NCBI GenBank assembly: GCA_021823045.1
Contig: JAKAPB010000051.1
Location: 1-8,626 of the forward strand
Origin: Actinomycetes bacterium
GTDB lineage: Bacteria > Actinomycetota > Acidimicrobiia > Acidimicrobiales > Acidimicrobiaceae
Direction: 5' to 3'
DNA length: 8,626 nucleotides
In this document: piece by piece, positions 5,135 through 8,626 of the stretch
Numbering within the stretch: position 1 is the stretch's first letter
Layout of the letters: each line of letters starts with the position of its first letter
The notes under the pieces: generated by a model
Told to the model about the DNA's origin: nothing
Seen by the model: the letters and a program-made list of their open reading frames with translations, nothing else
Databases searched by the model: none
Translations under genes and position numbers: made by a program

Positions 5135-7402
5135 CTAGAGGCTCGGGGCGAGAGGGGACGGGGCAACAAGGGACGGGGCGTACACCGATACCGCTTCGAT
5201 CAGCTCCTTAGACTTGCTCTTGCCCAAAACAGACATACAGATTTCACGAGCTCGCAGGTCCGCAAAAGCTCCATAGGCAATGGCCGCACAAACTGCACGA
5301 TCCAGTTGGTCTACCGACTCATCCTCCGCCTTAGCCAGCAGCGGGCAAAATTGACCATAACCGGCCATCCGGAGCCTCGCTCCCCACTCAAGCATTCGCT
5401 CTAGACCCAGTCCTAGGGCCACCTTTGACGCTGTTGCCAAAAGAACCACCGAAGAGTCACCCACCATGTAGATCTGCTCTAGTATCGAGTCAGCCACTTC
5501 TGCGCTCAATTGTAAGAGTTGGGCATAAAACATCTCTTGGGTCATGTTTGCGACAGACTTCGCTAGCCGAGACAGCGGGATCCCGGCCTCGTTCATTAGC
5601 TCGACCAACCTGCCAAGATGGACCTCGAGCACCCCATCTCTTTCGAGAAAACCGAGCAGCATCTCGACGGCTTCAACTTGTCGTCCAAGTGCGCCAAGAC
5701 ACTCTGCCATTTCAGGCACATAGTGGTCGAAGGCTATCTCTAATCCGTCATCGCTGATTTCTGAATCAGGCAAAGCCTGGAATAAAGCGAGAGCTTCTGA
5801 ATATCGCCCCTGCAAAAGTCGAATGCGCGCCCGAAATGACATCGGGCGGCTCATAAAATTCGATCTCTCCTCGAACTTCTCTAGCCACTCTTCAGCAAGT
5901 TCAGGATTCTTCTCCAGGATTAGCGAATCGACGATAACCGAGTAGGCGGTCGCCACTATCCACCGTTTATCGTCCTCATTACTCCCAGAAGCGTCTATTT
6001 TCTCTATAATGTCGAGTGCGGTTTCTCGCGCTTTTCGAATTTCTCCCACAAACATGTAAGTGCGCGCTTGTTGCGTAAGTGCTTCGAGACTAGAAACAAC
6101 GTCAAAATTCTTCTCTGCTAAACCTCTATTACGAGCCGTTTTAGTTTTCTTGGCCATCACTTCGTTCAGATAGCCGAGGTGATCGATTATTAGCTCGCTA
6201 AAGCCGCTGGACAATAGGTCCTCAAGGAGGAGATCTATTTTTGCTCTCCTCCTGACTCTCTCGTGTAGCGCACCATAAAAGGAACCTTCAGTTCTAAGAA
6301 AGATCCTCATAGCTACGTGGCTCATTGCGTGAGCTAAGCCGTTTCCGAAGTGGTTTCGAATTCTGATCTGCCTGCATTCAGAGTTGGAGTAGCTTAAGAC
6401 CGGATCAGCAAGCTTTCTCCGCACCTTTTGAGGGTCCCCAAAGGTTCTTTCATCGGCGTCAACCCACAGTATCCATCTACCTTTACAATGCGCCAACGAC
6501 CTATTCCTAGCGGCTCCGAAGTCATCATCCCAGTAGCCGCGCACAACTCTTGCCCCACAACTCTCTGCAATCTCGATAGTCGAGTCATCACTCCCTGTGT
6601 CGTAGACCACTATTTCGTCCACAAAACCTGCGAGGCTCTTGAGACATTCTTCCAGGTACTTTTCTTCATTTTTTACGATCAGACACCCGCTCACTAACGG
6701 ATATTCGTCGCTGGATGGAATGCGGTCTAAATAAGGCTGGGCCGACATGAACTTACTGTAGGAGTTAACCAAAGACCCATGTGAAATATATATCCCACCG
6801 CCGGCTGATGCCCAAGCGAAGAGCCGACCAAAGATAACTTCAAATCCCTCGCCATCAAAAGAATCGTTACCAATTACTTCGAGTTCATTCAGTAAATCGG
6901 CGCTGCGGACGGCCAGAGTTAGGTTGGAGGCTACGGCTTCAAGAGTCACATAGCCGTGATATTCTTCTGCCCAACTCCTGGCAAATTGATGCCTCCCGCC
7001 CTTTGACAGTGCTGCTGAGGCATCAGAAATTGGCACGGTCTGAGGACCAGTACAAAAAGCCGACCTTGGTATGGCGACTGAGTTTTCCGGCAAGCGGTCA
7101 AAAGCACCAACGAGTTCGGATAGCCAGGTGCCGTGTCCGGCGACACCTGGGGCCATAAAAACTACAAAGCCTTTCTGGCGATCTATTACGAGATCCCTAA
7201 GCTGACCAAAAAGGTCCTCACTCTGCGGAACCAGGACGAATGCATCTGCTTGGGTCGGCTCAAGTCCACCACAATTAATAACCACAGTCTCGTCACTGGG
7301 CGACAGAGAACCCTTAAGCTCGCCCATCACCCGCTTCAGCTGCGGACGGTCATTTGAAAAAATGACCACTAGCGACGAACCGCCATCAACACCATTCGCC
7401 AC
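5135..7402 (-). CDS. Family 2 glycosyltransferase with degenerate N-terminal GT2-like domain and TPR-like C-terminus; probable flagellin glycosyltransferase
   Basis: A 755-residue cytosolic protein. Residues about 236-410 are a canonical GT2 domain: LIVKNEEKYLEECLKSL (241-257), DEIVVYDTGSDDST (262-275), DDDFGAARN (292-300), and WILWVDADE (310-318) with the metal-binding D-A-D, then GALHERV (377-383). Residues about 10-105 look like a second GT2 fold that has lost the catalytic motif: VVIFSNDRPQLKRV, then ETVVINCGG, then VVFMAPGV where the D-x-D would be. Residues about 420-720 are helical with TPR-like pairs (for example GRYSEALALFQALP, 532-545). The tail (742-755) is an Ala-Pro-Ser-Leu repeat. 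It starts at GTG 7400-7402, the first possible start after an in-frame stop, with only a weak AGGA further upstream. The gene precedes the Ser/Thr-rich flagellin by 330 bases and follows cheX-like by 33. The donor sugar is not predictable; flagellin (or FliD) as acceptor is inferred from position. A surface polysaccharide role is the main alternative. Confidence 0.82.
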   Translation of the reverse strand: MANGVDGGSSLVVIFSNDRPQLKRVMGELKGSLSPSDETVVINCGGLEPTQADAFVLVPQSEDLFGQLRDLVIDRQKGFVVFMAPGVAGHGTWLSELVGAFDRLPENSVAIPRSAFCTGPQTVPISDASAALSKGGRHQFARSWAEEYHGYVTLEAVASNLTLAVRSADLLNELEVIGNDSFDGEGFEVIFGRLFAWASAGGGIYISHGSLVNSYSKFMSAQPYLDRIPSSDEYPLVSGCLIVKNEEKYLEECLKSLAGFVDEIVVYDTGSDDSTIEIAESCGARVVRGYWDDDFGAARNRSLAHCKGRWILWVDADERTFGDPQKVRRKLADPVLSYSNSECRQIRIRNHFGNGLAHAMSHVAMRIFLRTEGSFYGALHERVRRRAKIDLLLEDLLSSGFSELIIDHLGYLNEVMAKKTKTARNRGLAEKNFDVVSSLEALTQQARTYMFVGEIRKARETALDIIEKIDASGSNEDDKRWIVATAYSVIVDSLILEKNPELAEEWLEKFEERSNFMSRPMSFRARIRLLQGRYSEALALFQALPDSEISDDGLEIAFDHYVPEMAECLGALGRQVEAVEMLLGFLERDGVLEVHLGRLVELMNEAGIPLSRLAKSVANMTQEMFYAQLLQLSAEVADSILEQIYMVGDSSVVLLATASKVALGLGLERMLEWGARLRMAGYGQFCPLLAKAEDESVDQLDRAVCAAIAYGAFADLRAREICMSVLGKSKSKELIEAVSVYAPSLVAPSPLAPSL
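5138..5179 (-). repeat. 15-base tandem repeat encoding the glycosyltransferase C-terminal tail
   Basis: On the minus strand GCCCCG begins each of three successive 15-base units (5165-5179, 5150-5164, and a 12-base last unit 5138-5149 followed by the TAG stop). They encode APSLV, APSPL and APSL. The units are in frame, so copy-number change would alter tail length without a frameshift. This GC-rich block stands out from the A/T-rich intergenic sequence that follows. Confidence 0.75.
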
Positions 7403-7435
7403 GATTAGACCAGTCCTAACTCTTCCGGCTAAAAT

Positions 7436-7939
7436 CTACTGCAAAAGGATTGCCACAAATTTACCACCGCCATAACCACCGGCAACGGTGATCTCGGTAT
7501 CAATTCTGCTCTCCTCATCCCCGACTCCAAAGTGATCAGCAATGCCACCGGGTAGGTCATCGGGGTAGATGTAGGCCCCGCCGAGCTTCGCCCTCTTAGC
7601 GTTCTTGTGTCGGTCGTTGAAAAGCACAGTCAGCACATTTAGCACCTCTGAGAAGTTCTCAAAGTAGTTCGACGGTATCTCTTTTTCTTCATTTGCGTCT
7701 TCGACCCCACCCACCGGAACCATCGAGAGGGCGGCACCTGCCCCATTAGCGAGCTTATAATCGGCATACACCAGCACTGCATCCGCGCCGTCACCGTCCA
7801 CATAGACACCAGCTACACCAAGATCCGACGGAACTCCAATTGAAAGAGACCTCTTAACAACGACCTGTCTCCCCAAAAGCGTCTTATACATATTCTCTAC
7901 CGCGTCCAAGGACGGCAATAAGAAGTTACGATCCGCCAT
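7436..7939 (-). CDS. CheC/CheX-fold-like protein, divergent
   Basis: A 167-residue protein that I place by pattern and context, not by clear family identity. Its layout is that of CheX/CheC: a first helix (LDAVENMYKTLLGRQV, 11-26), two strands (GVAGVYVD and DAVLVYAD), a following ANGAGAALSMV segment, a helix carrying E98-V-L-N101 (the E-x-x-N phosphatase motif), P126 at a distance of 24 from N101, and a final hairpin ending KFVAILLQ. The residue four before the glutamate is Glu (94) instead of the usual Asp/Ser, and the N to P distance is longer than in the neighbouring CheX, so activity on CheY-P is uncertain. It may be a partner or a paralogue that has changed role. It lies 23 bases after the cheX stop and 33 before the glycosyltransferase, with a modest GGTGGG Shine-Dalgarno about 8 bases before the ATG. 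Confidence 0.55.
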   Translation of the reverse strand: MADRNFLLPSLDAVENMYKTLLGRQVVVKRSLSIGVPSDLGVAGVYVDGDGADAVLVYADYKLANGAGAALSMVPVGGVEDANEEKEIPSNYFENFSEVLNVLTVLFNDRHKNAKRAKLGGAYIYPDDLPGGIADHFGVGDEESRIDTEITVAGGYGGGKFVAILLQ

Positions 7940-7962
7940 ACAAGCTACCCACCATTCCCTCG

Positions 7963-8439
7963 CTAAACAGGCGACTTATGCCTAAGGGCAATTAAATGGA
8001 CAGGATAGTCACCGAAGGAAACGACTGAGCAGGTGCGCTCTTGGAGTGCGGTGGGATGCACGGTACCATTGAAAAAAACTGGAAGCCCGAGCTTTAGCGT
8101 CGAATCAAACTCGACCATCCTCCTCTTGACTCCACCGCCTATCATATTTGCGAGCTCATTCATAGCATCGGCGATGAAGTCCTGGGAGACCTCTTCGTCC
8201 TCTTCCATGAAGAGCATCCGCTTTACCAGACCTTCGCAATGCTCCCAGCGTGCTGCGAATCCAAACTCGTAGCTGTATTCCCCTCCAACTAGTGCCACAT
8301 AGGACCCTGGTAGATCTCTGGGAAGGGGGAAAGTCGCCTCAGCGACGCTAATTGGCTCATACCCTAGGCTCGTCTGTGCGAGTTCGTCAGCCGCTTCAAT
8401 CAGCGACGTCTTCCAAAATGCCATTCCGAGTGTCTGCAT
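7963..8439 (-). CDS. cheX: CheX/CheC-type CheY-P phosphatase
   Basis: A 158-residue cytosolic protein. The helix DAMNELANMIGGGVKRRM (91-108) carries the family active-site pattern Asp/Ser-x3-Glu-x2-Asn followed about 22 residues later by Pro: D91, E95, N98 and P120 fit. Glu and Asn of this motif orient water and the phosphoryl group to dephosphorylate CheY-P. The N-terminal strand-helix part (MAFWKTSLIEAADELA, then SYVALVGG and YEFGFAARW) fits the CheX fold. There is only one such motif, as in CheX, whereas many CheC proteins have two. The ATG is 2 bases after the stop of the receiver gene, with GGGAG 7 bases upstream, so the two are almost certainly co-translated, and that CheY is the likely substrate. 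CheX rather than another CheC-clade member is a reasonable but not certain name. Confidence 0.82.
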   Translation of the reverse strand: MQTLGMAFWKTSLIEAADELAQTSLGYEPISVAEATFPLPRDLPGSYVALVGGEYSYEFGFAARWEHCEGLVKRMLFMEEDEEVSQDFIADAMNELANMIGGGVKRRMVEFDSTLKLGLPVFFNGTVHPTALQERTCSVVSFGDYPVHLIALRHKSPV

Positions 8440-8441
8440 CC

Positions 8442-8626
8442 CTAAACTCCCGCCGCCTCAAGAGTGTCCCTAAATGTTTCTGCTGTAAAAGGCTTCGATA
8501 TCAAGAAATTCGCTCCACCGTTCCGGGCGGTCGCCATCATGTCCGGTGTGCTTTCGGAAGTGACAAACCCGAAGGGAATCTTGCAGCCCTTGCCTCTAAG
8601 CTCCACCAGAAAGGTATAGCCATCCA
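8442..8626 (-). CDS. cheY: CheY-type response regulator receiver domain, C-terminal half (partial at right edge)
   Basis: Sixty C-terminal residues of a single-domain response regulator; the phosphorylated aspartate and the N-terminal half lie outside the window. Visible receiver features are DGYTFLVELR (helix 3), IPFGFVTSES (strand 4 with the conserved Thr/Ser switch), GGANFLISKPF (strand 5 with the invariant Lys before Pro-Phe), and the short helix 5 TAETFRDTLEAAGV at the end. The protein stops right after helix 5, as in CheY, with no output domain. It is the first gene of the visible cheY-cheX-cheX-like run and probably carries the chemotaxis signal to the flagellar switch, or serves as a phosphate sink. 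Confidence 0.85.
   Translation of the reverse strand, partial: DGYTFLVELRGKGCKIPFGFVTSESTPDMMATARNGGANFLISKPFTAETFRDTLEAAGV

Overview
The window is the flagellin end of a flagellar and chemotaxis locus. Every protein gene that can be supported lies on the minus strand, so transcription runs from high to low coordinates. In that direction the order is: a CheY-type receiver cut by the right edge; a CheX/CheC-type phosphatase; a second, divergent CheX-like protein; a large family 2 glycosyltransferase with a C-terminal TPR-like helical region; a short flagellin; the filament cap protein FliD; the flagellin chaperone FliS; a small FliT-like protein; and a decayed transposon-associated TnpB gene that runs off the left edge.

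Host: the order flagellin, fliD, fliS, fliT-like, with cheY and cheX close by, fits motile Gram-positive lineages. GC is moderate and GTG starts are frequent. The two exported structural proteins are almost free of basic residues: FliD has no arginine and four lysines in 852 residues, and flagellin has one arginine and one lysine in 277. I take this as a hint of an acidophile, with Acidimicrobiia (Actinomycetota, such as Ferrimicrobium- or Acidithrix-like organisms) my first guess and Sulfobacillus-like Bacillota an alternative. This is inference only; no RNA gene is present to place the organism.

Right part (5135-8626): cheY, cheX, the cheX-like gene and the glycosyltransferase are separated by only 2, 23 and 33 bases and probably form the end of an operon. 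The two CheX-type proteins would act on the adjacent CheY. The glycosyltransferase sits just upstream of a serine/threonine-rich flagellin and is a good candidate for a flagellin glycosylation enzyme.

Middle (3856-5134): a 330-base intergenic region carries a good sigma-28 (FliA/SigD) promoter, a roughly 90-base leader that can fold over part of the ribosome binding site, and then flagellin. A 14-bp hairpin that pairs fully only in the minus-strand RNA separates flagellin from fliD.

Left part (1-3855): fliD, fliS and the fliT-like gene are tightly packed, with a 9-base gap and then a 14-base overlap, both with Shine-Dalgarno sequences inside or at the end of the preceding gene. Beyond the fliT-like stop the region holds no intact gene but contains frameshifted, stop-interrupted remains of a TnpB (IS200/IS605-type OrfB) gene. 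I see no CRISPR array, tRNA, rRNA or intact insertion sequence, and no clearly new system. The most unusual points are the basic-residue depletion of the exported proteins, the tandem GT2 enzyme with an apparently dead first domain, and the paired CheX-like genes.
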